Translations under genes and position numbers: made by a program
In this document: positions 7,597 through 15,938 of the stretch, piece after piece
Position numbering within the stretch: position 1 is the stretch's first letter
How the letters are laid out: each line of letters starts with the position of its first letter
Notes under the pieces: generated by a model
What the model saw: only the letters and a program-made list of their open reading frames with translations
What the model was told of the DNA's origin: nothing
Database searches by the model: none
Assembly (NCBI GenBank): GCA_023450775.1
Contig: JAEXGP010000170.1
Span: forward strand, 1-24,438
Direction of reading: 5' to 3'
DNA length: 24,438 nucleotides
DNA from: Actinomycetes bacterium
GTDB taxonomy: Bacteria > Actinomycetota > Acidimicrobiia > Acidimicrobiales > Microtrichaceae

Positions 7597-9066
7597 TCAG
7601 GCGGGCCAGCGGGAGGATTCGATCCAGTTGCCGTGGAAGCCGAACGGCACGCGCCGAGGCATCCGCACCCGGGCCACCTCTTCCAGCGCCTGGGCGTCCA
7701 CGATCACCAGGTCGGTGGAGCCGTCGGACGAGCTGACGAGGTTGAGCAGCCAGCCCGCGTCGTGCTCGCCGGTCGCGCCGTCGGCGCCGGTCGCCCGGGT
7801 CGGGTCGGGCGCGAACACGGGCTCACCGGCGAAGCAGTCCGCTCCGTAGTCGAACACCTCGCTCGTCCCGTTCCACAGGTCGTGCTTGACGAAGCTGTCG
7901 AACGCGATCGGCTCGTTGCCCCAGCGACCGGTGGCGGCCACGTAGCCGTACCGGGTCCGCAGGCCGGCGAAGCGGTCGTCGACGCGGGGGAAGTCGCCCG
8001 GCCGGTCGTCGATCTGCTCGTCGACGACGGTCCCCGCCGCCGGGTCGATCGTCCAGCGGTGCAGCGTGGGCTGCACCGGTTCGGTCAACACCTCGTCGCC
8101 GAACGTGATCGGCAGCCGGTCGGACCGGCAGCCCTCGACCACCACGGTGTCGCCCCCGGCGTCGGTGGCGCCGAACGGCGAGGTGTCGTGCGCGTTGAGG
8201 AAGTGGAAGACGTAGAACGGATCGACGTCGATCCAGTGCACGATGTCGGAGGCCGAGGTCGCGTCCGCCGGCAGCGCGGCCAGCTCGGCGCGGTCGATCA
8301 CGCCGATGCGCGTCCCCCGCTCCGGCTCCCAGCGGATGCCGGCGCCGCCCGACAGCATGGCGTTCACGTCGAACACGGCCGGCAGGTCGAAGATCACGAT
8401 CTTGCGGGCCGACACGGCGAAGTCGTGCATCATCACCGGCCCCAACAGGTCGACCTCGACCGAGCGCGTGAGCACCCCGGACGCGTCGACCACGTGCAGC
8501 CGCAGGAACGGCGGGAACGGGCTGTAGCCGAAGAAGACCATCTCACCGGTGGTCGGATCGACCTTCGGGTGCGCGGTCATGGGTCCGGACAGCCGTCCGT
8601 CGAAGTCCCACTCGCCGATCGTGGCCAGCGTGCCGTCGACCTGGGTGGGGCGGGCCGCCTCCATGAGCGCCATCAGCCGACCGCCGTGCTCGACGATGTT
8701 CGTGTTGGCGGTGTTCTTCATCATGCCGACGCGGTCGATCACGTCCTGCGGCGGCAGCTGGAACTCCGACAACCCCCCGAAGAGCGCCTGCCCCGCCTCC
8801 CACTCGGCCTCGAGCCCGGCCGAGCGGACCCAGCGGTTGCGGTAGCTCGCCGTGCCGTCCCGCAGCGTCACCGAGTGGAGCATGCCGTCGCCGTCGAACA
8901 CGTGGTAGCGACCGACCGGTGGGAACGCGGGGTTGGGGCCGTTGCGCACGTAGGTGCCGTCCAACGCTTCGGGGATCCGGCCCACCACCTGGAGCTCGGC
9001 CTGGTCGAGCTCGTCGTCGACGGGTGCGAACGCGCCCTGCAGGTACGGGCTGGTCATCGTGCTCAT
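7597..9066 (-). CDS. Carotenoid oxygenase (RPE65/CCD family)
   Basis: This 489-residue non-haem iron enzyme is predicted to cleave a double bond of a carotenoid, apocarotenoid or stilbene-like substrate with O2, giving aldehydes or ketones. The family N-terminus 'GTYVRNGPNPAF' is intact (about residues 37-48). The four iron-binding histidines can be placed at His166 (TAHPKVD), His214 (MMHDFA), His288 (VFHFLNAHD) and His478 (GFHGNW). The second-sphere region and overall length are normal. ATG 9066 has GGGGGA just upstream; an in-frame ATG at 9057 is the alternative. It is transcribed away from a second family member at 9160, with a 93-bp gap, and converges on icd. No carotenoid biosynthesis gene is present to hint at the substrate. 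Confidence 0.92.
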   Translation of the reverse strand: MSTMTSPYLQGAFAPVDDELDQAELQVVGRIPEALDGTYVRNGPNPAFPPVGRYHVFDGDGMLHSVTLRDGTASYRNRWVRSAGLEAEWEAGQALFGGLSEFQLPPQDVIDRVGMMKNTANTNIVEHGGRLMALMEAARPTQVDGTLATIGEWDFDGRLSGPMTAHPKVDPTTGEMVFFGYSPFPPFLRLHVVDASGVLTRSVEVDLLGPVMMHDFAVSARKIVIFDLPAVFDVNAMLSGGAGIRWEPERGTRIGVIDRAELAALPADATSASDIVHWIDVDPFYVFHFLNAHDTSPFGATDAGGDTVVVEGCRSDRLPITFGDEVLTEPVQPTLHRWTIDPAAGTVVDEQIDDRPGDFPRVDDRFAGLRTRYGYVAATGRWGNEPIAFDSFVKHDLWNGTSEVFDYGADCFAGEPVFAPDPTRATGADGATGEHDAGWLLNLVSSSDGSTDLVIVDAQALEEVARVRMPRRVPFGFHGNWIESSRWPA

Positions 9067-9145
9067 CGGTCCCCCGGTGTCTCCCGCGGCGGCCTCCACA
9101 CGACCGGCGCGCTGCACAGCATGGCAGCATGGACCGAGGCGGATC

Positions 9146-9154
9146 GAGGAGGGG
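9146..9154 (+). promoter_or_regulatory. Ribosome-binding site fixing the start at GTG 9160
   Basis: GAGGAGGGG lies 5 nt before GTG 9160. An in-frame ATG at 9121 has no such site before it, so the strong site argues for the shorter protein. Confidence 0.65.
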
Positions 9155-9159
9155 ACGAC

Positions 9160-10866
9160 GTGCCGACGCTGACCAGGAACCTGTTCCACGGACGAGGTGC
9201 CGTCGACACGCGTCTGGAGGTGGTCGAGGGCCACTGGCCGGACGACATGTCGGGCGACGTCTACGTGGTCGGACCGGACAAGCGCCGTGCCGGTGGCCAC
9301 TGGTTCGCCGAGCGCGGGATGGTGCTGCGCATCGGCACCCGCCTGGACGCGGGCGGTCGGCTCCCGGTCCGGTCCCGGCTGGTGCGCACCCCGGTGCTCA
9401 AGCTCCGCGACCGCCTGCCGTTCCTCTTCCACACGGTCGCGTTCGCGGACGTCTCGCCGTTCGGCAGCACCAACCTGGCCAACACCAACGTGGAGCCCGT
9501 GGCCGGCCGCCTGTTCCTGGGCTACGACGCCGGCCGACAGATCGAGATCGACCCCGACACGCTCGAGGTCCTCACGCCGGTCGGCGGCAACGACGAGTGG
9601 TTCCAGGCGCTGCCCGGTTTCCTGGAGCCGATGGTCGCGGTGGCGGCCCACCCCGGCGCCGACCACCCCGCCACGGACGACGACCGTGCGGCGATGTGGT
9701 TCATCAACTACTCGCCGGTGCCCTCGGCCGACGGCACCCCGACGGTGTTCCTGGCCCGGTGGGACATGGAGGGCGGCATCGAGCGCTGGCCGCTGAGCGG
9801 ACTGCCGAAGTTCGACACGGTGCACGACATCAAGGCGTCGGGCGACCACCTGGTCTTCACCGACCTCCCCTTCGCCGTCGGGCCCGAGACGTTCATGGGC
9901 AAGCCCCGCACCACGCCCAACGCGGACGTCACACAGCTGTTCATCATCGACAAGGCCGCCGTCGCCGCCACCCCGCCGGGCGAGCCGGTGCCCGTGACCA
10001 CGGTGCGGATCCCCATGCCGACCGGGCACGTGATGGTCGACCGCGACCTCGTCGACGGCAAGCTGCGCGTCGTCCTGGAGCACATCCCGCTGGCCGACCT
10101 GATGATCCCGCTGCGGGAGGGCGCCGCCACGCACTCGGGCGGCACCGTCGAGTCCGACTACGAGGGCCTCGTCACCCTGGGCGTGCAGCCCGGCGTGGTG
10201 GGTCGCTACCTCGTCGACCCCCGGACCGGCGAGGTCGAGGAGGCCGACGTGGCCTGGGACGACCGGTTCTGGGGCTCGGTGCTCGCCACCCGAGACCTGT
10301 CCACGCCCGAGGCCCGGGCGCGCGGACGCGAGCTCTGGTTCGGCGGCGTGGGCTTCGACCCCGACCTGGTGCCCCAGGAGTGGTGGGACCTCTACGGCGA
10401 CGGGGCGCTCGCCCACGTGGTGCACCCCGACGACCTCCCCGCCGGTGGCCGGCCCGGCGCGCTCGCCCACTTCGACCTCGAGACGATGAAGGTCACCGCG
10501 GTGCACGCGTTCGAGGGCGGGGCGTTCCCGAGCCCGCCGCAGTTCGTGCCGCGGGTCGACGCCGACGGCCCGGGCGACGGCTACGTGCTCGTGATGGTCC
10601 ACCGGGACGGACCCAAGGCGATCGCCGTGTTCGACGCCGCGCACATCGACGAGGGACCGCTCGCGGTGGCGTCGTCGCCCGCGTTCAACCCGCCGCTGCT
10701 GCTGCACTCGTGCTGGCTGGGTCCCGATCGTCCGGCACGTCCCGACTACCGGGTGCCGCTGCGACGCGACCTGGTCGGGTCGTGGAAGCAGATCCCGGCG
10801 CAGCTGAAGTCGATGGCGGCGACGGGCAAGCAGATGGCCGCCCAGTTCCGCGGCTCGAAGTCCTGA
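9160..10866 (+). CDS. Divergent carotenoid oxygenase family protein
   Basis: This 568-residue protein is distantly related to its divergent neighbour and to the RPE65/lignostilbene dioxygenase family. The canonical N-terminal Asn-Gly-Pro-Asn-Pro is replaced by 'GDVYVVGPDK'. Likely iron ligands are His164 (AAHPGAD), His222 (VHDIKAS), a His in the 'LEHIPLADL' to 'ATHSGG' region, and a C-terminal His in 'LLLHSCWLG', where the usual family motif is GFHG. The propeller core is longer than usual, and a basic amphipathic tail of about 28 residues (SWKQIPAQLKSMAATGKQ) could attach it to membranes, where carotenoids sit. GTG 9160 is preferred because of a strong ribosome site; starting at ATG 9121 would add 13 residues. 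The gene ends before a palindromic repeat shared with other loci in this window. Enzymatic activity is likely, but the substrate is unknown. Confidence 0.82.
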   Translation: MPTLTRNLFHGRGAVDTRLEVVEGHWPDDMSGDVYVVGPDKRRAGGHWFAERGMVLRIGTRLDAGGRLPVRSRLVRTPVLKLRDRLPFLFHTVAFADVSPFGSTNLANTNVEPVAGRLFLGYDAGRQIEIDPDTLEVLTPVGGNDEWFQALPGFLEPMVAVAAHPGADHPATDDDRAAMWFINYSPVPSADGTPTVFLARWDMEGGIERWPLSGLPKFDTVHDIKASGDHLVFTDLPFAVGPETFMGKPRTTPNADVTQLFIIDKAAVAATPPGEPVPVTTVRIPMPTGHVMVDRDLVDGKLRVVLEHIPLADLMIPLREGAATHSGGTVESDYEGLVTLGVQPGVVGRYLVDPRTGEVEEADVAWDDRFWGSVLATRDLSTPEARARGRELWFGGVGFDPDLVPQEWWDLYGDGALAHVVHPDDLPAGGRPGALAHFDLETMKVTAVHAFEGGAFPSPPQFVPRVDADGPGDGYVLVMVHRDGPKAIAVFDAAHIDEGPLAVASSPAFNPPLLLHSCWLGPDRPARPDYRVPLRRDLVGSWKQIPAQLKSMAATGKQMAAQFRGSKS

Positions 10867-10892
10867 CGCCGGCGCCGGCCGAACCACCTGCG

Positions 10893-10940
10893 TTCTGTGA
10901 TGCTCTTCCGGGGGAGAACACCCGGAAAAGCATCACAGAA
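10893..10940. repeat. GTGATGC palindromic repeat, copy A
   Basis: The left arm TTCTGTGATGCTCTTCCGGG (10893-10912) pairs with 10921-10940 over 20 positions with one mismatch; the loop is 8 nt. It is 26 nt past the stop of the plus-strand carotenoid oxygenase gene and 33 nt past the stop of minus-strand livF, so it could terminate both. The arm is almost identical to those at 15889-15938 and 16933-16980. Confidence 0.85.
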
Positions 10941-10973
10941 CCACCAGGGACCGAGGTCGGGTGACCGGGTGGC

Positions 10974-11690
10974 TCAGCCGAGGTAGGCGGCCGCCAGCAC
11001 GTCGGCCTCGCCGCGGAGCTCCGCCGCCGGCGCGCTCAGCCGCACCTCGCCGCGGTTGAGGACGACGCCGTGGTCGGCGACGTCGAGCACCATCGCCACG
11101 TGCTGCTCGACGAGCAGGAAGCCGGTCCCCTCGTCGTCGGCCACGCCGCGCAGGACGGCGAGCAGGTCGGCCACGATCCGAGGCGCCAGACCCAGGCTGA
11201 GCTCGTCGACCATGACCACCCGAGGGTGCGACACCAGCGCCCGCGCGATCGCGAGCATCTGCTGCTCGCCGCCCGACAGCAGCCCCGCCGGCCGGCCGAG
11301 CAGCTCGCCGAGGTCAGGGAACAGCTCCACCGCGCGGGCCTGCGCGGCCCGACCCTGACGCCACCCCACCCCCAGCGTGAGGTGCTCGGCGACGGTGAGG
11401 CCGGGGAACAGCGACCGGTCCTCGGGCACGTGGGCCAGGCCGGTCCGGGCCCGCCGACCGACGGTCGAGCGTCGGGACCGGGCCGAGGTCGCGTCGCCGA
11501 GCACGCGCACCGACCCCGCGGTCGGCGTCACCAGTCCCGACACCGCGAGCAGCGTGGTCGTCTTGCCGGCGCCGTTCGGGCCGAGCAGCGCGACGATCCG
11601 GCCGGGCTCCACGCGCAGGTCCACCCCGCGCACCACCGGCACGCTGCCGTACCCGGCGCACAGGCCGTCGAGCTCGAGCAGCGCGGTCAC
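10974..11690 (-). CDS. livF: Branched-chain amino acid type ABC transporter ATPase LivF
   Basis: This 238-residue ATPase is one of two energising a Liv-type importer (branched-chain amino acids, amides, urea or related solutes). Walker A GPNGAGKTT is at residues 37-45, the signature LSGGEQQ at 138-144 and Walker B plus D-loop 'VVMVDELSLGLAP' at about 158-170. The usual Pro after DE is Leu here. The switch His lies in 'LLVEQH', which is typical of LivF. GTG 11690 overlaps the livG stop as GTGA, with a G-rich ribosome site upstream. It is the last gene of the operon, ending before a palindromic repeat. The true substrate is not visible from the ATPase. Confidence 0.92.
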   Translation of the reverse strand: MTALLELDGLCAGYGSVPVVRGVDLRVEPGRIVALLGPNGAGKTTTLLAVSGLVTPTAGSVRVLGDATSARSRRSTVGRRARTGLAHVPEDRSLFPGLTVAEHLTLGVGWRQGRAAQARAVELFPDLGELLGRPAGLLSGGEQQMLAIARALVSHPRVVMVDELSLGLAPRIVADLLAVLRGVADDEGTGFLLVEQHVAMVLDVADHGVVLNRGEVRLSAPAAELRGEADVLAAAYLG

Positions 11691-12439
11691 GTGACCCCCA
11701 GGTAGGCGCGGAGCACCTCGGGGTCGCGGCGGACCTCGTCGGGCGTGCCGACGGCGATCATCCGCCCGGCGTCGAGCACGTGGACCGTGCAGCACGACCC
11801 CAGCACCAGGGCCATGTCGTGCTCCACCAGCAGCACGGCGGTGCCCGCCGCGCTGATCCGAGCCAGCAGCTCGGCCAGCTCCTCGGTCTCGCCGGGGTCC
11901 AGCCCGGCCGCCGGCTCGTCGAGGAGCAGCACGGTCGGCTCGGCCACCAGGGCCCGGGCCAGCGCCACCCGCCGGCGGTCGACGTTGGACAGCGTGGTCG
12001 GCCGCAGGGGCTGGCATCCGTCGAGGCCCACGGTGTCCAGCGCAGCATGCACCCGTGCGGCGGTCGTCGGGAGCGGGATCTCCTCGTCGGTGTCGTCGTG
12101 GAGCGTGGGGGCGGCGGGCGTGGACGCCGCGACGACCGCCAGGTTCTCCTCCACGGTCAGGTCGTCGAACAACTCGACCGACTGGAACGTGCGGGTGAGG
12201 CCCAGGCGGGCGATGCGGTGCGGCGGCAGGCCCGTGCACTCCACGCCGGCCACGGACACCGACCCGCTCGCGGTGCGGGCGAAGCCGCTGACGCCGTCCA
12301 GGAACGTGGTCTTGCCGGCGCCGTTCGGACCGATCAGACCGTGGAGCGCTCCGCCGGGCACCTCGAGCGACACCCCGTCGAGCGCGACCACGCCGCCGTA
12401 GTGGACCGACAGGTCCCGCACCTCCAGCGCCGCGGTCAT
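11687..12439 (-). CDS. livG: Branched-chain amino acid type ABC transporter ATPase LivG with degenerate signature motif
   Basis: This 250-residue partner of LivF has an intact Walker A GPNGAGKTT (37-45), a Q-loop in 'LTRTFQSVEL' and Walker B 'VLLLDEPAAGLDP' (about 170-182). The switch His is in 'LLVEHDMALV'. The C-signature, normally LSGGQ or LSYGQ, reads LSNVD (150-154) followed by RRRVALARAL, so both glycines are missing. In a LivF-LivG heterodimer this would make the site using the LivG signature weak. LivG usually has an insertion after the Q-loop, and a short acidic one is seen at about 112-122. The start ATG 12439 forms an ATGA overlap with the permease stop and has GGAGG 6 nt upstream. 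Confidence 0.9.
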   Translation of the reverse strand: MTAALEVRDLSVHYGGVVALDGVSLEVPGGALHGLIGPNGAGKTTFLDGVSGFARTASGSVSVAGVECTGLPPHRIARLGLTRTFQSVELFDDLTVEENLAVVAASTPAAPTLHDDTDEEIPLPTTAARVHAALDTVGLDGCQPLRPTTLSNVDRRRVALARALVAEPTVLLLDEPAAGLDPGETEELAELLARISAAGTAVLLVEHDMALVLGSCCTVHVLDAGRMIAVGTPDEVRRDPEVLRAYLGVT

Positions 12440-14496
12440 CGAGCACCTCCGGCACCGGCGGTCACCCCGTCGCCGGCGCTGAAGTGTCGGCGTCCGCCAC
12501 TGCGGTCGCCGGAGGCGTCGCCGGCGGCCCGGGCCGATCGAGCCCGACCCAGCCGATCGGCGGCCGAGCGGGCCAGGCCGAGCACGCCCTCGGGAGCGAA
12601 GTGGGCGGCGAGCACGAGCGCGACGCCGGCCCACGCGTAGAGGTGCGCCGGCCCGTCACCCGAGCCGAGCGAGGTCAGCAACCCGCCCTGCACGATCAGC
12701 GCGGCCACCACCGCGCCCCACGCGGTCGACACGCCGCCCAGGAACACCAGCGCCACCACAACGAGCGACCCGAAGACCGTGAACGACGCGGGCGACAGCG
12801 TGGACGTGGAGTACGCCGACAGCGCGCCGCTCACCCCCGCCAGCGCGGCCGACACCCCGAAGGCCACCAGGCGCGCCCGTCCGACGTCGACGCCGCCCGC
12901 GGCAGCGGCGCGCTCGTTCGCCCGCAGGGCCAGCCACTTCAGGCCGATCTCGCTGCGCCGCAGCACCAGCACGCCGGCGAAGCAGAGGGCGACCACGACC
13001 GAGACCATCACCACGAACGCCACGCGCATGTCGTCGGCGCCCGCGGCCTGCGCGCCCAGGTCGATCCCGAACAGCGACGGGCGTGGCGCGGTCGAGCCCG
13101 CGGCGCCACCCGACAGCCACGGGCTGGCCAGCACGAGCTGCTCGAGCGCGACGGCGATCGCCAGGGTGGCGACCGCGAAGGTCATGCCCCGGAGCCGGGC
13201 CGTGGCGGCGCCGATCGCCAGGCCGACGACCGTGGCGACGAGCGCGCCGAGCAGCAGGTCGAACGGGAACGGCACGGATCCGTCGGCGGCGTGGACGACC
13301 GTGAACCCGGAGATGCCGGCGAGGGCCAGCTGGGCGAGGGAGATGCGCCCGGCGTAGCCGCAGATCACCACCACCGAGAGCCCCAGGACGGCGAAGACGA
13401 GCGAGACGACCAGACCTCGACGCTGGCCGGCGTCGAGCACGAGCGCCCCGAGCACGCCGACGGCTGCGAGCACCACCGGACCCACCGGCCACCACCGTCC
13501 GGGGGTCGGCGCCGGCTGCGGCGTCCGGTCGACGATCGCGCCGCGCCCGGGCAGCACGTCGCCCCGCAGCGTCAGCGCGGCGAGGATCACGACCACGGGG
13601 ATGACCTGCTGCAGCCCGGCCGACGGCAGCCAGTCGGGCAGCCAGTCGGCCTCGGGCTGCACGGTCCAGCCCAGGATCAGCGACTGGATCACGCCGATGC
13701 CCAGGCCGGCGGCCGCGGTCAGGGCGAACGACGTCAGCCGCCCCACGAGCGCCGCGGCGAGCGCCGGCACCACGAGCAGGCTGGTCGTCGCGCCATCCAG
13801 CCCGGCGATCGGTTCGATGAGCACGACCGCGAAGCCGGCCAGCACGGTGGCGAGCGCCCAGTTGGCCGACGCGACCAGGTCGGGGCGCAGGCCGATGAGC
13901 AGCGCGCCCTTGTCGCTCTCGGCCGCCGCACGAGTGACCAGGCCGAAGCGGGTCCAGCGGAACGTCGCGGCGAGCGTGGCGGCCACGACCACGACGATCA
14001 GCGCGAGCCACAGGCGATTGGCGCTCACGCCGATGCCGAAGATCTCGACCGGGCCGTCGGGCAGGACCGGGAAGCGGGTGATGACCGCGGCGCCGGCGGT
14101 CGGGAACCGGTTGCGGATCAGCTCCTGGAAGTAGAGGAACAGGCCGAGCGACGCGACGATGCGGGCGAGCACCGACGCCGAGCGCAGCGGGCGGAACACG
14201 AGCAGGTGGATGACCACGCCGAGCAGGGCGGCGAACACCGCGATGACGAAGATGGCGGTGCCGATCGTCGGCGTGGGGATGATGCGGATGCGGTCGGGCA
14301 GTCCCAGGATCGGCAGCACCAGGTCGCCCCGGTCCCGGAACTCGAAGTACGCGTACGCCAGGTAGGTGCCGACCGCGGCGTGGGCGAAGTTGATGACGTT
14401 CGACGCACGGTTCGTCAGGACCAGGCCCAGGCCGAGCGCGGCGACGACCGCACCGCCGCCCAACCCGGCGAGCGCGAAGCCGAGGTACGTGTTCAG
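12436..14496 (-). CDS. Fused LivH-LivM branched-chain amino acid type permease, CTG start
   Basis: This 686-residue membrane protein contains both permease halves of the Liv importer in one chain. The N-terminal half (to about residue 310) is LivH-like: 'ALGLGLVLTNRASNVINFAHAAVG' near the start matches the family's conserved INFAHG region. After a Pro-rich linker with 'DRTPQPAPTPGRWW', the second half is LivM-like, with 'CGYAGRISLAQLALAGISGF'. A charged, Arg/Gly-rich tail ends the protein. Such fusions are known in actinobacteria. The family N-terminus (NTYLGFALAGLGGG) begins right at CTG 14496, which overlaps the binding-protein stop as CTGA and has GGAGG 7 nt upstream. The nearest in-frame standard start, GTG 14532, adds 12 polar residues and lacks a good ribosome site. 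Confidence 0.9.
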   Translation of the reverse strand: MNTYLGFALAGLGGGAVVAALGLGLVLTNRASNVINFAHAAVGTYLAYAYFEFRDRGDLVLPILGLPDRIRIIPTPTIGTAIFVIAVFAALLGVVIHLLVFRPLRSASVLARIVASLGLFLYFQELIRNRFPTAGAAVITRFPVLPDGPVEIFGIGVSANRLWLALIVVVVAATLAATFRWTRFGLVTRAAAESDKGALLIGLRPDLVASANWALATVLAGFAVVLIEPIAGLDGATTSLLVVPALAAALVGRLTSFALTAAAGLGIGVIQSLILGWTVQPEADWLPDWLPSAGLQQVIPVVVILAALTLRGDVLPGRGAIVDRTPQPAPTPGRWWPVGPVVLAAVGVLGALVLDAGQRRGLVVSLVFAVLGLSVVVICGYAGRISLAQLALAGISGFTVVHAADGSVPFPFDLLLGALVATVVGLAIGAATARLRGMTFAVATLAIAVALEQLVLASPWLSGGAAGSTAPRPSLFGIDLGAQAAGADDMRVAFVVMVSVVVALCFAGVLVLRRSEIGLKWLALRANERAAAAGGVDVGRARLVAFGVSAALAGVSGALSAYSTSTLSPASFTVFGSLVVVALVFLGGVSTAWGAVVAALIVQGGLLTSLGSGDGPAHLYAWAGVALVLAAHFAPEGVLGLARSAADRLGRARSARAAGDASGDRSGGRRHFSAGDGVTAGAGGAR

Positions 14497-15803
14497 CGCG
14501 CTGCCTCCAGCTCGGCCCCCACGTCGATCCACCCGCCGACCTGGTCGAGCGCGCCGCCCTTCATCTGCACGACCACCTGCTGCGGCGCGCACGCGGCGGG
14601 CAGACCCGGGAACTGCTTGCCGTCGCACGTGTACGGGTGGCCCATGAAGCTGGACGCGTCCCGCTTGGCGCGCAGCGCCTTGGTGACCGCCTCGGGCGTG
14701 ATGCCGTCGGCACCGAGCTCACGTAGGACCGCGTAGAGGTTCACGAACGACCGGGCCGACACCGTGCCGGCGCCGATCGGGTCCAGACCGGGGGCCTTGG
14801 CCGCGAGCACGCTCGTGTAGAGCTCGGTGTCGGGCTGCGGCTGGTCGGGCTGCACCTCCTGCTCCACGTTGAAGTAGGCGCCGTCGGCCCGGTCGCCCAC
14901 CTGGGCGATGATCGTCGGCGAGGCGCACGCCCCCACGAAGTACATGGCCGAGGTGATGCCGATCGTGGCCGCCGCGTCGAACGCGGCCTTGCAGGCGGTG
15001 TCGGCGGCGAGCACGAAGATGGCATCGGGCCTGCCCGCCCAGGCGGCCTGGAGCGGCGAGCCCAGGTCGGTGGCGATCACGGGGAACGGGACCATCTGCA
15101 CGTCCACGCCCTGCGCCTCGAGGACCTCCTTGGCGGCGTCGGACCCCTCGGTGATCGAGCCGAAGTCGCCGTAGACGATGGCGACCTTCTTGGCGTCGAG
15201 GTCCTCGACGGCCCGGGTGGCGAACGCGACCGCCGCTCCCCACGTGCCGCCGCTCCACTGGAACGAGTTCGGCGAGGTCATCGACTGCTGGCTGACGGGG
15301 ATGCCACCGACGTACGGGATGCCGTTGGCGGCGAGGACGTCGACCGCGTTGCCGAACACGTCGATGCCGCCGAGCACCACGGGCACGCCCTCGGCGACGA
15401 AGCGCTGGCCGCACGCCGTCGACCCCTCGGCGCTGAAGCCGGTGTTGCACACGTCCAGGCGGAGCGGCCGGCCGTCGACACCGCCCAGGTCCTCGTTGAC
15501 GAAGTCCACGAGCGCCTGCGCGGACCGGCTGAGCTCGGGGAACGATCCGGCCGGCGTGTTCTCCTGGTTGATCATGCCGATCGTGATCGGCTCGCCCGTG
15601 GCCGGGGTCGGCTCGTCGGGGACGAGCTCGGCGATCGACGACGCCTTGGCGCAGTCGAGCAGGTGCTGCGCGTCGCACACGATCTCGGGCGTCGAGACCG
15701 TGGTCGACGACGCGGACCGGTCCTCGCTGCAGGCCGCCGCACCGGCCACGACGGTCGCGAGCGTGGCCACGACCGCGGCCATGGAACGAGCAGCTCCGTT
15801 CAA
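14493..15803 (-). CDS. Liv-type ABC transporter substrate-binding lipoprotein
   Basis: This 436-residue periplasmic-binding-fold type I protein is anchored by a lipid at Cys25 (lipobox AAAC). It has a Ser/Thr linker, then the conserved opening 'EPITIGMINQENTPAGSFPELSRSAQALVDFVNEDLGG', here named by its IGMI-NQEN start, as in LivK/AmiC-type proteins. Extra cysteines (residues about 43, 51, 112 and 122, and near the C-terminus) suggest disulfides. The start is TTG 15803, with AGGGGGGA upstream. It supplies the Arg needed before the hydrophobic core, which the internal ATG 15782 would not. A TAGGGT at 15850-15845 may be its -10 box. It is the first gene of the operon. The ligand could be an amino acid, amide or other small solute. 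Confidence 0.9.
   Translation of the reverse strand: MNGAARSMAAVVATLATVVAGAAACSEDRSASSTTVSTPEIVCDAQHLLDCAKASSIAELVPDEPTPATGEPITIGMINQENTPAGSFPELSRSAQALVDFVNEDLGGVDGRPLRLDVCNTGFSAEGSTACGQRFVAEGVPVVLGGIDVFGNAVDVLAANGIPYVGGIPVSQQSMTSPNSFQWSGGTWGAAVAFATRAVEDLDAKKVAIVYGDFGSITEGSDAAKEVLEAQGVDVQMVPFPVIATDLGSPLQAAWAGRPDAIFVLAADTACKAAFDAAATIGITSAMYFVGACASPTIIAQVGDRADGAYFNVEQEVQPDQPQPDTELYTSVLAAKAPGLDPIGAGTVSARSFVNLYAVLRELGADGITPEAVTKALRAKRDASSFMGHPYTCDGKQFPGLPAACAPQQVVVQMKGGALDQVGGWIDVGAELEAAR
14504..14508 (-). promoter_or_regulatory. Ribosome-binding site supporting the CTG start of livHM
   Basis: GGAGG on the minus strand lies exactly 7 nt before CTG 14496, inside the last codons of the binding-protein gene. 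The same arrangement (GGAGG 6 nt before an ATGA overlap) precedes livG. Confidence 0.6.
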
Positions 15804-15888
15804 CCCTGGTCCCCCCTGGCGATGACGTCCCGAACCGCCCGGGGACCCTAGCTCCGCCCACCCCGGCTCGCTCCGCCAGCCCGCTGCC

Positions 15889-15938
15889 GCTTTGTGATGC
15901 TTTTCCGGGGGATAAGCCCCGGAAAAGCATCACAAAGC
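15889..15938. repeat. GTGATGC palindromic repeat, copy B
   Basis: This is a perfect 22-bp inverted repeat: left arm 15889-15910 (GCTTTGTGATGCTTTTCC then GGGG), right arm 15917-15938, loop GATAAG. The right arm contains the last codons and the TGA (15932-15930) of the nuclease-like gene. The copy lies 85 bp upstream of the Liv binding-protein start, so it may both end the upstream message and insulate the Liv operon. Confidence 0.9.

Noticed and set aside
9067..10887. A very long minus-strand open frame running from the first carotenoid oxygenase across the whole second one
   Set aside because: It is antisense to a well-supported gene, has no family motif there and is explained by GC-rich codon shadowing. 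The real minus-strand gene starts at 9066.
12484..14736. A 750-codon plus-strand open frame opposite livHM
   Set aside because: Its composition is Arg/Gln/Asp/His-rich with no hydrophobic core or motif, as expected for the antisense of a membrane protein gene.
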